DNA of 64,000 bases. Origin: Acidiphilium sp. 37-60-79 (GTDB lineage: Bacteria; Pseudomonadota; Alphaproteobacteria; Acetobacterales; Acetobacteraceae). Position numbers and translations under genes: made by a program. Of the stretch, positions 28,337 to 37,332 are shown in pieces. The notes beneath the pieces were generated by a model. The model was not told where the DNA came from and did not search any database. It saw only the letters and a program-made list of their open reading frames with translations. How positions within the stretch are numbered: position 1 is the stretch's first letter; each line of letters starts with the position of its first letter. The stretch covers positions 1-64,000 of the forward strand of contig NCBV01000001.1 of NCBI GenBank assembly GCA_002279355.1, in the 5' to 3' direction.

Positions 28337-28378
28337 AAACAGGCCAGGCTGCGCACTACGTAGTTTCCGAGCCTGTTT
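28337..28378 (+). terminator. Probable terminator after lpxC
   Basis: AAACAGGC (28337-28344) pairs with GCCTGTTT (28371-28378), followed by TTCAGATTTT. It starts 10 bases after the lpxC stop. The long loop makes it a weaker candidate than a standard hairpin. Confidence 0.45.
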
Positions 28379-28457
28379 TCAGATTTTCTCGGCACGACAT
28401 GTCTTCCTTGAGCGGCGCCTGATCAGGGCGACCGCGCCTGTTCAAGGGAGGTCGGCA

Positions 28458-28628
28458 ATGTCACTTATTATTATTATTATCGTGGTTCTTCTGATTTTTG
28501 GCGGCGGTGGCGGCTATTATGGCTATAATCGCTACGGTGGACGCGGCTTGGGCGGCGTTTTGGGCCTGATATTATTGGTGCTGATCATACTCTGGCTGAC
28601 CGGACATATTGGCTATAATGGCCGATAA
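28458..28628 (+). CDS. Small glycine-rich membrane protein (DUF3309-like)
   Basis: 56 residues: a hydrophobic N-terminal helix (SLIIIIIVVLLIF), a Gly/Tyr-rich centre (GGGGGYYGYNRYGGRGLGG) and a second hydrophobic helix. The pattern is that of DUF3309 proteins, tiny inner-membrane peptides common in proteobacteria, often linked to stress. GGGAGG lies 6 bases before the ATG. An imperfect hairpin (about 28407-28446) sits directly upstream. Role unknown. Confidence 0.7.
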   Translation: MSLIIIIIVVLLIFGGGGGYYGYNRYGGRGLGGVLGLILLVLIILWLTGHIGYNGR

Positions 28629-28701
28629 AATCTGAGTATCATACAATAATTTACCCGGGCAGGCGCTTGACCAAATCTGGATTCGCCTCGATCTAGAGAA
28701 G

Positions 28702-30564
28702 ATGTTCTCATTCTTCGAGCGCCTGATCAACCCGACTGCGCGGCCGCCGCACGGGCCACTGCCGCATCTGGGCGAAGACCGGGCTTTGCTCCGGTTTTAC
28801 CTCAATTTTTTGCGGCAGATCCCCTGGCTAGTGGCGGGATTATTTATCTCGGGCATTCTGGTCGCCCTGCTGGATCTCACGATTCCACTGTTCATCGGGC
28901 GCGTCACGTCGCTTTTGTCCCATGAAACGCCGCAATCGCTGCTGTCCGACCATTGGCGTGGCTTTGCCGCGATGGCGGCGATTTTGCTGATTGCCCGCCC
29001 CGGTGCGCGGCTGCTGCAAGATTTGATCACCAACCAATCGCTCGCGGCCGGGTTCAGCAATCTGATCCGCTGGCAGAATCATTTTCATCTGGTTCGGCAA
29101 AGTTGGAGCTTTTTCCAGAATGATTTTGCCGGGCGCATCGCCAACCGGGTGATGCAGACCGGCCCGGCTTTGCGCGAAAGCATGATCTCAGCCACCAATG
29201 CCGTGTGGTATATCGCGGTGTATGGCTCGGTCGCGACGGTGGTGCTGGGCCGTGCCGATTGGCGCTTGGCGGTGCCGATTTTGCTCTGGTTCATCGCCTA
29301 TGCCGCACTGATGATTTATTCAGTGCCACGCCTCCGCGATCGCTCGCGCGCGGTTTCCGAAGCACGCTCCGCCCTCACCGGGCGCATCGTCGATAGCTAT
29401 ACCAACATTCTCACCGTCAAGCTTTTCGCCCGCGCCGCCGATGAAGATGCGTTTGTGCAAGACACGATCGAGCGCCACACCGATAAATTCCGCAGCCAAA
29501 TGCGCATGGTCACTGGCTGGATTTTCTCGCTTACCGTCCTGAACGCCGCGATGGTGACCGCGACCGGCGCGGTGGCCATCGCCCTATGGGTGCATCGCGT
29601 AATCGGGCTCGGCGCCGTGGCCACCGCGCTGCCGATGGCCTGGAACATCGCCAATATGTCCGGTTGGATTTCACATAATATTTCGATGATTTTTGAAAAT
29701 GTCGGCGTGGTGCAGGATGGCATGCGCTCAATTGCCCAGCCCCGCCAAATGGGCGATGCACCCGATGCCGTGCCGTTCAAATTCACCGCAGGACGCATCC
29801 GCTTTGAGCAAGTCAGCTTCGATTACGGGCGCGAACGATCAGAAGGCGCACGCGGCGGCGTGCTGCATGAGTTGAGCTTGGAAATCAAACCCGGCGAGCG
29901 CGTCGGACTGGTTGGCCGGTCGGGCGCCGGAAAATCCACGCTGGTCAATCTACTGCTCCGCTTTTTCGACCCCGCAACCGGACGCATCATGATCGATGGC
30001 CAGGACATCAAAGGCTTGACCCAAGAAAGCCTGCGCGCGGCCATTGGTATGGTAACGCAGGATACCTCGCTCCTGCATCGCTCGATTACCGAAAATATTC
30101 GCTATGGCCGCCCCGAAGCCTCAATGCAGGATGTGATCGATGCCGCACGCGAAGCCCATGCGCTGGCGTTCATCGAAGGGTTGGAGGACTGGGACCAACG
30201 GCGCGGCTTTGACGCGCATGTGGGTGAGCGGGGCGTCAAGCTCTCGGGCGGGCAGCGCCAGCGCATCGCCATTGCGCGGGTAATTTTGAAGGACGCGCCG
30301 ATTTTAGTGCTGGATGAAGCCACATCGGCGCTGGATTCCGAGGTCGAGGCGGCAATTCAGGAGCAACTGACCGGGTTGATGGAAGGGCGCACCGTCATCG
30401 CGATCGCGCACCGGCTGTCAACCCTCGCCCGGATGGACCGGGTGGTGGTGCTGGACGCCGGACGCATTATCGAGGAAGGCACGCATGACGCGCTCCTGGC
30501 ACGCAGCGGGCTCTATGCGAGCCTATGGCAACGCCAATCGGGTGCCATTCGCCTAGAAGTTTGA
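28702..30564 (+). CDS. ABC transporter, fused permease and ATPase (exporter)
   Basis: 620 residues: six-helix transmembrane domain (about 35-340) and a C-terminal ATPase with GRSGAGKSTLV, TQDTSLLHRSITENIRYGRPEA (Q-loop), GVKLSGGQRQRIAIARVI, ILVLDEATSALDSEVE and the switch His in AIAHRLSTL. It forms a homodimer or pairs with another half transporter. The sequence does not tell lipid from drug export; the envelope genes nearby hint at a lipid or glycolipid substrate. It is separated by 73 bases from the preceding small gene. Confidence 0.9.
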   Translation: MFSFFERLINPTARPPHGPLPHLGEDRALLRFYLNFLRQIPWLVAGLFISGILVALLDLTIPLFIGRVTSLLSHETPQSLLSDHWRGFAAMAAILLIARPGARLLQDLITNQSLAAGFSNLIRWQNHFHLVRQSWSFFQNDFAGRIANRVMQTGPALRESMISATNAVWYIAVYGSVATVVLGRADWRLAVPILLWFIAYAALMIYSVPRLRDRSRAVSEARSALTGRIVDSYTNILTVKLFARAADEDAFVQDTIERHTDKFRSQMRMVTGWIFSLTVLNAAMVTATGAVAIALWVHRVIGLGAVATALPMAWNIANMSGWISHNISMIFENVGVVQDGMRSIAQPRQMGDAPDAVPFKFTAGRIRFEQVSFDYGRERSEGARGGVLHELSLEIKPGERVGLVGRSGAGKSTLVNLLLRFFDPATGRIMIDGQDIKGLTQESLRAAIGMVTQDTSLLHRSITENIRYGRPEASMQDVIDAAREAHALAFIEGLEDWDQRRGFDAHVGERGVKLSGGQRQRIAIARVILKDAPILVLDEATSALDSEVEAAIQEQLTGLMEGRTVIAIAHRLSTLARMDRVVVLDAGRIIEEGTHDALLARSGLYASLWQRQSGAIRLEV

Positions 30565-30651
30565 GGCACGCATAGGTCCCATTCCGCCGCGCGCGTTGTG
30601 CCCGCATGCAAATGGGCCATCTGCCAGAGCGATAATAAGGAGATACGCTTC

Positions 30652-31737
30652 ATGACTCATGTGCCCCTCATTCTACAGCCGGTGCAGTTTCGCTCGGTCA
30701 CCGCGAAAAACCGCATCGTGGTATCGCCGATGTGCCAATACAGCGCGGTTGATGGGCTGGGCCAGGATTGGCACGTGCAAAATCTTGGTGCCAAAGCTTT
30801 TGGCGGCCCGGGCATCGTGTTTACCGAAGCCACCCATGTGTCGCCTGACGCCCGGATTACCAATGGTTGCCTGGGTTTATGGAATGATGCCCATGAGGCA
30901 TTTCTCACCCGCTTGGCCAGCATGATCATTCAAGCGGGCGCCGTGCCGGCAATGCAGATTGCCCATGCAGGGCGTAAGGCGAGCAGTTGGGAACCTTGGC
31001 TGGGCGATGGATTCAACGCGCCGGGCGTGAATAGCGGCTGGCTGCCCGTTGCGCCCAGCGCGCTCGCGTTCTCTCCGGACCGGCCCACGCCACACGCGCT
31101 GACGGTCAGTGAAATTGCCGCAATCACGGCGGATTTCGCCGCCAGCACCGCACGCGCTCGGCGTGCCGGGTTCAAAATTATCGAAATTCACGCAGCCCAT
31201 GGCTATTTGCTGCATTCTTTTCTCTCGCCGGTCAGCAATCACCGCACAGACAGCTATGGCGGCTCGCTCCAGCATCGGGCGCGGCTCCTGATGGAGGTGA
31301 TCGATGCGGTGCGCAGCAAATGGCCGACCGACCTACCGCTGTTCGTTCGGCTCTCCTGCGTGGATTGGATCGAAGGCGGGCTGACCATTGAAGACAGCGT
31401 GCAAATTGGCAAATGGTTGAAAGCGCGTGGCGATGTCGATTTGATCGATTGCTCGTCGGGCGGCGCGTCGCCCGCTCAAAAAATCACCTCGATCCATCCT
31501 GGCTACCAGGTGCCGTTCGCTGAGGCGCTGCGCCACCAGGCCGGCATTGCGACCGGGGCAGTGGGCATGATCCGAACCGCTGACCATGCTGCCGAAATTA
31601 TTGCCAATGGCCGCGCGGACCTCGTTTTCGTCGCTCGCGCCTTGCTGGCTGACCCAGGTTGGCCGCGCCGGGTTGCCGCAGCGCTTGGCCACCCCTTCAT
31701 TGACCCGCCGCAATATTTACGGGCGACGCCCGCTTAG
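30652..31737 (+). CDS. NADH:flavin oxidoreductase, Old Yellow Enzyme family (YqjM-like)
   Basis: FMN-dependent ene-reductase, 361 residues, TIM barrel. VVSPMCQYSAVDGLGQDWHVQNLG is the YqjM-type N-terminus, including the flavin-tuning Cys. HAGRKAS, IEIHAAHGYLLHSFLSPVSNHRTDSYGGS (catalytic His/His and Tyr region), the barrel Arg in FVRLSCVDW, and ADLVFVARALLADPGWP for FMN phosphate binding. AAGGAG precedes the ATG at 30652, 8 bases away; longer starts lack a site. Detoxifies electrophilic enones; natural substrate unknown. Confidence 0.92.
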   Translation: MTHVPLILQPVQFRSVTAKNRIVVSPMCQYSAVDGLGQDWHVQNLGAKAFGGPGIVFTEATHVSPDARITNGCLGLWNDAHEAFLTRLASMIIQAGAVPAMQIAHAGRKASSWEPWLGDGFNAPGVNSGWLPVAPSALAFSPDRPTPHALTVSEIAAITADFAASTARARRAGFKIIEIHAAHGYLLHSFLSPVSNHRTDSYGGSLQHRARLLMEVIDAVRSKWPTDLPLFVRLSCVDWIEGGLTIEDSVQIGKWLKARGDVDLIDCSSGGASPAQKITSIHPGYQVPFAEALRHQAGIATGAVGMIRTADHAAEIIANGRADLVFVARALLADPGWPRRVAAALGHPFIDPPQYLRATPA

Positions 31738-31754
31738 GCGCAGCAGACCCCCCC

Positions 31755-34700
31755 TTACACCGAAAAATATTTGGCGTGCGGGTTGATCACCACGATTGCA
31801 CTGGTCGATTGCTCGGGGTGGAGCTGAAACTCATCAGACAGCGACACCCCGATGCGCTCGGCATCGAGCAACCGCAGCAATTGGCTTTGATCTTCTAATT
31901 TCGGGCAGGCCGGATAGCCGAACGAGTAGCGTGAACCGCGATAGCTCTGCGAGAGCATTTTCTCCATATCGCGGTCATCCTCGCCGGCGAATCCCAACTC
32001 GGCGCGGATGCGCTTATGGGTATATTCGGCCATCGCCTCAGCCATTTCCACTGACAGCCCATGCAAATAAAGATAATCCTGGTAGCGATTATCAGCGAAC
32101 CAATCGCGAGCGATTTCCGATGCTTTTTGCCCGACCGTGACGATTTGCAACCCAATCACATCGCGCGCGTCGTCCTCCACATCACGGAAAAAATCGGCAA
32201 TGCACTCGCCATCCTCGCGCGGCTGGCGCGGCAGTGAAAAACGCGCGACCTCGGTCGTCCCATCTTGCTCGAACAAAATCAAATCATTGCCCTGAGCCGC
32301 AGCTTTCCAATAGCCGTAAATCGCCTGCGGCTTGAGAATGGCATCGGCATCGCACAGCGCTAACATGCGCTTCATGATCGGGCGCAATTCCTGCCGCGCC
32401 CAGCCCATGAAATCGTCGAGCGATTTGCCCTGCTTGCGAAACCCCCATTGGAACTGGAATAGGCTGCGTTCATTGATAAAGGGTATGATTGCCTTTGGCG
32501 CGGCCTCAATCATCCGCGCCCCCCAAAAGGGTGGCTCCGGTGTGGGCAGGTTCGCGGTCAATCGACGGCGGCGCGCTTGGGCTGCGAGCACATCGACCGG
32601 CGCAAAGCCGCGCACATCCGCCTGACCAAGCGTGCGGCGGGAATTGCGCGGCTTGTCTTTGCGCTTGACCTGCAGCGCCGCCAGATAATCGTCAAACCCG
32701 TTGCCGGTGACACGATCCATCAAATGCAGCCCATCAAACGCATCACGCGCATAGGCGACACGACCACTACTATAAGCCGCCACGCAATCTTCCTCGACAT
32801 AATTGCGCGTGAGCGCCGCACCGCCGAGCAAGACGGGAATATCCAACCCTTGCCGCGACATCTCCTCAAGGTTTTCACGCATCACCACCGTTGATTTGAC
32901 CAGCAAGCCTGACATGCCGATGGCATGGGCATGGTGCTCACGCACCGCTGCCACCATATCCGCGAGCGGCACTTTGATTCCCAAATTAACTACGCGATAG
33001 CCATTATTGGTGAGAATGATATCGACCAGATTTTTACCGATATCATGCACATCGCCCTTGACCGTCGCGAGCACGATGGTGCCTTTTTCCTGACCGGCGA
33101 CGCGCTCCATTTTTGGCTCCAGATGCGCCACCGCCGCTTTCATCGTTTCCGCTGATTGCAGCACGAAGGGGAGCTGCATTTTGCCAGCACCGAACAGCTC
33201 GCCCACCACTTTCATCCCGTCGAGCAAAATATTATTGATGATATCCAGCGGCGGGTGGCGGGTGAGCGCGTCATCCAGCTCATCGGTCAGACCTTTCCGA
33301 TCCCCATCAATGATCCGATCCTTGAGCCGCCCTTCTACGGTGTCAGCGCGAGTTTTTTTAACCGCGTCGGCTGCTTTGCGATCAGCAAACATCTCAAGCA
33401 AAAGCTGCAACGGATCATAATCCTCGCGGCGGCGGTCGAAAATCAGATCTTCCATCACCTTGACTTCGGCAGCCGGAATTAAATGCAGCGGACGGATTTT
33501 GCTCACATGCACGATCGCACCGGTCATGCCCGCGCGCACCGCGTGATCGAGAAACACCGAGTTCAGCACAGCACGCGCCGCCGGGTTGAGACCAAACGAA
33601 ATGTTAGACAGCCCGAGGATAATTTGGATATCTGGGAATTTCTCCCGGATCAGCTTAATGCCCTCCAGCGTCCATTGGCCCAATTTGCGGTCATCTTCAT
33701 TGCCCGTCGCAATGGTGAAGGTCAGCGGGTCAATCAATAAATCACTTTGCGCGAGCCCGTGCTGCGTGCAAGCGAATTCGACCAACCTTGATGCCACCGC
33801 TAATTTTTGGGCGGGCTCCTTAGCCATTCCCACTTCATCGATCGTCAGGGCAATCACTGCGGCGCCGAATTTTTTTGCGAGCGTCAACCGTTCATGGGCG
33901 ATATGCTCGCCATCTTCAAAATTGATCGAGTTGATAATCGGCTTGCCGCCATGCAGCTTGAGCGCCGCCTCGATCACCGGGGTTTCAGTGGAATCGATCA
34001 CCAGCGGGGCATTCACCGATGAGGTGAACCGGGTAATTACCTCGTTCATCTCATATAATTCATCGCGGCCGACAAAGGCGGTGCAAATATCGAGCGCGTT
34101 TGACGCTTCCGCCACCTGCTCACGGCCCATCGCAACGCAGCCGTCCCAATCGCCTTGCTCTTGCAATTCGCGCCATTTTTTCGAACCATTGGCGTTGCAG
34201 CGTTCGCCGATGGAAAAATAACTATTCTCCTGCCGCAACGGTGTCGCGCCATATAGGCTCGCGACGCTAGGCACCCAGAGCGATTTACGCAAAACTGGCG
34301 CGGGGCGCAGCCCGCCGAGGCGCTTGAGCATCGCATCCAGCGCCTCGATATGCGGGATTGACGTGCCGCAACAGCCGCCAACCAGATTAATCCCGTCCTC
34401 AACAACGAACCGCTCCATCCAGCTCGCAAGTTCAGGCCCGCCCAGCGGATAATGGGTTTGGCCATCAACCAATTCTGGCAACCCCGCATTTGGCTGCACG
34501 GAAATCAGTCCGGGCCAGTTTTGTGCGAGATAACGCACATGCTCAGCCATTTCCTGGGGGCCGGTGGCGCAATTCAGGCCAATCAACGGCACATCCAGCG
34601 CGTGGATCACAGTGGTTGCCGCCGCAATGTCTGGGCCAACGAGCAAAGTGCCGGTGGTCTCGACTGTCACTTGGACAAAAATCGGTGTATCTTTGCCAAA

Positions 34701-35240
34701 TTCTGCGCGTGCGATTTTTGCGCCGTTGACGGCGGCCTTGATTTGTAAAGTATCTTGGCAGGTTTCGATCAGAATGGCGTCTACCCCGCCCTCAATTAGC
34801 CCTCGGCATTGCTCGGCCAGGGCGGCTTCGAGCGGATCATAGGCGATATTGCCCAAGGTCGGCAGCTTGGTCCCCGGCCCGACCGACCCGATCACGAAGC
34901 GATCACGACCATCAGCGAAGCTTTCCGCAGCCTCACGCGCCAATTCAGCCGCGATGCGGTTAATCTCGCGGGCGCGATCGCCCAATTGAAACTCTTCCAG
35001 CGTAATCGGTGAGCCGCCGAAGCTATTGGTTTCCACCATATCCGCACCTGCGGCGAAATAGCCGCGATGAATGTCACGCACCAAATCCGGGCGCGAGAGA
35101 TTCAACACTTCAGTGCAGTTTTCTTTGTCCCAATAATCGCGCTCAACATCGAGCGTCAGGGCTTGCACGCGCGAGCCCATGCCGCCATCGCAGAGAAGCA
35201 CGCGGTGTTTCAGGGCGTCAAGAAGATGTGGTTTGGTCAT
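31755..35240 (-). CDS. metH: Cobalamin-dependent methionine synthase
   Basis: Full-length multidomain enzyme, 1161 residues, transferring methyl from 5-methyltetrahydrofolate to homocysteine. Homocysteine domain with zinc cysteines in GLNCATG and NLVGGCCGTS; pterin domain (about 340-620; FSIGERCNANGSKKW); B12-cap and B12-binding domain with DVHDIGKNLVDIIL (axial His); C-terminal AdoMet reactivation domain (RIRAELGF, YRGSRYSFGYPACP). Organisms with a complete MetH make or import B12. No metF is adjacent, and the 68-base upstream gap to the divergent gene leaves little room for a riboswitch; none recognised. Confidence 0.97.
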   Translation of the reverse strand: MTKPHLLDALKHRVLLCDGGMGSRVQALTLDVERDYWDKENCTEVLNLSRPDLVRDIHRGYFAAGADMVETNSFGGSPITLEEFQLGDRAREINRIAAELAREAAESFADGRDRFVIGSVGPGTKLPTLGNIAYDPLEAALAEQCRGLIEGGVDAILIETCQDTLQIKAAVNGAKIARAEFGKDTPIFVQVTVETTGTLLVGPDIAAATTVIHALDVPLIGLNCATGPQEMAEHVRYLAQNWPGLISVQPNAGLPELVDGQTHYPLGGPELASWMERFVVEDGINLVGGCCGTSIPHIEALDAMLKRLGGLRPAPVLRKSLWVPSVASLYGATPLRQENSYFSIGERCNANGSKKWRELQEQGDWDGCVAMGREQVAEASNALDICTAFVGRDELYEMNEVITRFTSSVNAPLVIDSTETPVIEAALKLHGGKPIINSINFEDGEHIAHERLTLAKKFGAAVIALTIDEVGMAKEPAQKLAVASRLVEFACTQHGLAQSDLLIDPLTFTIATGNEDDRKLGQWTLEGIKLIREKFPDIQIILGLSNISFGLNPAARAVLNSVFLDHAVRAGMTGAIVHVSKIRPLHLIPAAEVKVMEDLIFDRRREDYDPLQLLLEMFADRKAADAVKKTRADTVEGRLKDRIIDGDRKGLTDELDDALTRHPPLDIINNILLDGMKVVGELFGAGKMQLPFVLQSAETMKAAVAHLEPKMERVAGQEKGTIVLATVKGDVHDIGKNLVDIILTNNGYRVVNLGIKVPLADMVAAVREHHAHAIGMSGLLVKSTVVMRENLEEMSRQGLDIPVLLGGAALTRNYVEEDCVAAYSSGRVAYARDAFDGLHLMDRVTGNGFDDYLAALQVKRKDKPRNSRRTLGQADVRGFAPVDVLAAQARRRRLTANLPTPEPPFWGARMIEAAPKAIIPFINERSLFQFQWGFRKQGKSLDDFMGWARQELRPIMKRMLALCDADAILKPQAIYGYWKAAAQGNDLILFEQDGTTEVARFSLPRQPREDGECIADFFRDVEDDARDVIGLQIVTVGQKASEIARDWFADNRYQDYLYLHGLSVEMAEAMAEYTHKRIRAELGFAGEDDRDMEKMLSQSYRGSRYSFGYPACPKLEDQSQLLRLLDAERIGVSLSDEFQLHPEQSTSAIVVINPHAKYFSV

Positions 35241-35308
35241 GATATGAAGCCATATAGGAAGAATCTCCCGAATCCAACGTGGGTGGGGAATAGCATGGCG
35301 GAATTGCG

Positions 35309-35662
35309 ATGACGGCGGATCAACGCATTAGCATCACGTTTGGCGGTCCTGTGCGCGCAGCGGACGCAGTGCTGATGGCCGGAGATGCGCCCGCACCCTT
35401 GGCCGCTGTGGTGGAACGGTTTTCGCCCATCCCCGTGCTCGGGCACCGGCTGGGCTGTAGCTGCTGTGCGCCGCGCAACCAAGCCGCCCTGGCCCTCAAC
35501 CGGCTATTTCTTGCCCGTGCGCGCGGCGCAGCACCATGGTTTAAACGATTGGTTTTTATCGGCAATGTGGCCGCGCAAGCCGAATTGCGGGCGGCCTTGG
35601 CCGATGATTTGTTAAGCCGCGCACGTTTTATACTAGCTGATAGTGACGTGACAGACAGTTAG
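35309..35662 (+). CDS. Hypothetical protein with a CxCC motif
   Basis: 117 residues. Centre: VLGHRLGCSCCAPRNQAALALNRLFLARARG, where C-x-C-C and a nearby His could bind zinc or another metal. The C-terminal part (FKRLVFIGNVAAQAELRAALADDLLSRARF) looks like an alpha/beta fold. It lacks membrane segments or a signal. Divergent from metH (68-base gap). Not recognised as any named family. Confidence 0.6.
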   Translation: MTADQRISITFGGPVRAADAVLMAGDAPAPLAAVVERFSPIPVLGHRLGCSCCAPRNQAALALNRLFLARARGAAPWFKRLVFIGNVAAQAELRAALADDLLSRARFILADSDVTDS

Positions 35663-35667
35663 TTTTA

Positions 35668-35698
35668 TTGACATTCTGATTTTGTTCGCCTATCGTTC
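35668..35698 (+). promoter_or_regulatory. Near-consensus sigma-70 promoter overlapped by a LexA-type box
   Basis: TTGACA (35668-35673), exactly 17 bases, TATCGT (35691-35696). Over the spacer and -10 lies GTTC-GCCTATC-GTTC (35684-35698), the direct repeat GTTC-N7-GTTC that is the SOS box of alphaproteobacterial LexA. A start about 7 bases after the -10 would give a leader of about 20 bases carrying AGAGGAG, 7 bases before the ATG at 35723. The arrangement predicts repression by LexA and induction by DNA damage. Confidence 0.65.
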
Positions 35699-35722
35699 TC
35701 CTCACATCAGAGGAGCAACACC

Positions 35723-36040
35723 ATGGCTGAACGCCGCGACTGGACCCAAGCTGCCGACGACACCATCATTACCATGCGCGCCGCTGGCGCCACCTGGGCC
35801 GCAATTGGCGCGCAGCTCGGGCTGTCGCGCAACAGCATCATCGAACGAGGCCACCGGATTAACGCCCATGGCGGCCCGGTGCGCATTGCACGGGCGCCGC
35901 GCGCGCCGTGGGAGGAGCCAAACCGCGAGGCGCTGCCCGCCGGCCATCCCATCGCCTGGAGCGTGCTGACGGACGGCACCTTGCTTGACGGCACGCTCTA
36001 TGTGCCGCTTTCTGCACGGCGGCTGGAGCGCTTATCATGA
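35723..36040 (+). CDS. Small GcrA/Myb-like helix-turn-helix protein
   Basis: 105 residues. RDWTQAADDTIITMRAAGATWAAIGAQLGLSRNSIIERGHRI is a helix-turn-helix with the Trp spacing of SANT/Myb-like domains and similarity in pattern to the N-terminus of the cell-cycle regulator GcrA. The rest (PIAWSVLTDGTLLDGTLY) has no known domain. The stop codon overlaps the next ATG (ATGA). Behind a LexA-type promoter, it may be an SOS-induced regulator, possibly of phage origin (inference). Confidence 0.6.
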   Translation: MAERRDWTQAADDTIITMRAAGATWAAIGAQLGLSRNSIIERGHRINAHGGPVRIARAPRAPWEEPNREALPAGHPIAWSVLTDGTLLDGTLYVPLSARRLERLS

Positions 36041-36591
36041 CTGACCTCAACGTCCGGCAAGTTCGCGCCCGTCCGGCGGGGACGGTCCTCGGCTCCGGCC
36101 TCACCACCGCACCGCGCATCACCGGCGGCGCTGATATTCTCAACGCCGACGACCCGCTCCAGGATTTGATCGATCGACTGGAACAGGCTGGCGCCACCTT
36201 GCTCGCATTGCCCGCGACCGGACCATCAACCCGCCTGCGCATGACCCGCTATGACTGTGTGCAAGACGCCGTCACCGCCTATGGCTGGCAACCCACCCGG
36301 CTGCGCCCGCCTCACCCATCCAACAGCGCCATCGACCAGATGGATGAAAGCTGGTCCTGGCTCGCGCTCATCCCCGAGGGGCAAGCGGTGATCCGCCGGA
36401 TTGTCGGGGCTCGTGCCTTGGTCCACCCGATCACGCTGCGCCACCTCTATCCGTGGCGGCGCCTGGCCACGCTCTTGGGCGCGGACCATAAATCGATCCA
36501 GCGCTGGCATAAGGAGGGGCTGAGATTAATTCTTGCGGGTCTCACGCTGTCAGCGCGTGCTGGGGCCGAGCGCGCTACCACCGGGAAATAG
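36037..36591 (+). CDS. HTH-containing protein, possibly DUF6362-like
   Basis: 184 residues, second gene of the LexA-box operon (4-base overlap). The C-terminal half, IRRIVGARALVHPITLRHLYPWRRLATLLGADHKSIQRWHKEGLRLILAGL, looks like a DNA-binding domain in which GADHKSIQRWHKEGL is the recognition helix, as in small phage-associated proteins labelled DUF6362 (assignment from memory, uncertain). Its last 42 bases overlap, in antisense, the end of the lipoprotein gene on the other strand. Confidence 0.55.
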   Translation: MTDLNVRQVRARPAGTVLGSGLTTAPRITGGADILNADDPLQDLIDRLEQAGATLLALPATGPSTRLRMTRYDCVQDAVTAYGWQPTRLRPPHPSNSAIDQMDESWSWLALIPEGQAVIRRIVGARALVHPITLRHLYPWRRLATLLGADHKSIQRWHKEGLRLILAGLTLSARAGAERATTGK

Positions 36592-37173
36592 ATAATTGCT
36601 GGCAAACATCGTCGCATGATTGGCCACCGGCATCGCCGGAAAATGCCCGAGCAACGCTAGAGTGCGGCGCGGACCCAGCGAGAAATAGCGGCTGGTCAGC
36701 GCCTGAACCGCCCCTGCCCGATCACCCCGGTTCAGCGATTGTTCCGCACCCACCAGATCATCAACCACCACCTGCGAGGGCGCATCTGCCGGAATCCCTA
36801 ACCGCGCTCGCACCGCCAACCGCGCTTGCAGCATTTCCTGCTTAGCCAAGCCGTTCATCCCCAACCACCGTCCGCCCGTGGCAAACTGCCCGGCCATCGC
36901 ATCGAGCGCGGCCACCGCCAACGCCGTCCGCGCCGGATGCCCCTGCATCGCCTGGGGGTGCGCGAAAGCATAGGTTGCATCATTGATGGCCGCGATGGCC
37001 GGATCTTCGCCGACAGCACTCTGGGCAAAACTATTCACCGGCATGTAGCCCACTGATGGTCCGGGCGGTTCCAGTGCGCAGCCGGACAAGCCCAGCGCCA
37101 GCACAACGACCAAGGTGCTTAGCAGGAGCCACCATGGCGGATTAGGTGAATATTCTTGCAACGAACCAGTCAT
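36550..37173 (-). CDS. Hypothetical lipoprotein
   Basis: 207 residues. Hydrophobic N-terminus WWLLLSTLVVVLALGLSGCALE with a lipobox LSGC near residue 32. The mature part is mostly helical, with conserved-looking segments GHPARTALAVAALDAMAGQFATGGRW and GDRAGAVQALTSRYFSLGPRRTLALLGHFP. No known domain recognised. Convergent with and overlapping the LexA-box operon by 42 bases. It stands alone. Confidence 0.65.
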   Translation of the reverse strand: MTGSLQEYSPNPPWWLLLSTLVVVLALGLSGCALEPPGPSVGYMPVNSFAQSAVGEDPAIAAINDATYAFAHPQAMQGHPARTALAVAALDAMAGQFATGGRWLGMNGLAKQEMLQARLAVRARLGIPADAPSQVVVDDLVGAEQSLNRGDRAGAVQALTSRYFSLGPRRTLALLGHFPAMPVANHATMFASNYLFPGGSALGPSTR

Positions 37174-37332
37174 GATCTATACCATTGGCGAGTGTCGCCG
37201 ATTGTCAATCGCCCTAAACCAATCGTGATCCCGCGCGGCTGAAGGGACATGACGAAAATGCTGGATCGGCGACGCTTTAGCGCCAACGCTCGATGATGAC
37301 GGCGATACACTGGATTTAATGCGGAGCTTTTT
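37174..37332. other. Intergenic region
   Basis: About 160 bases before a probable frameshifted small gene. It must contain the promoter of the lipoprotein gene on the minus strand. Nothing else recognised. Confidence 0.35.

Noticed and set aside
35241-35308. Riboswitch (SAM, SAH or cobalamin) before metH
   Set aside because: Only 68 bases are available between divergent genes and no conserved box or fold was seen.
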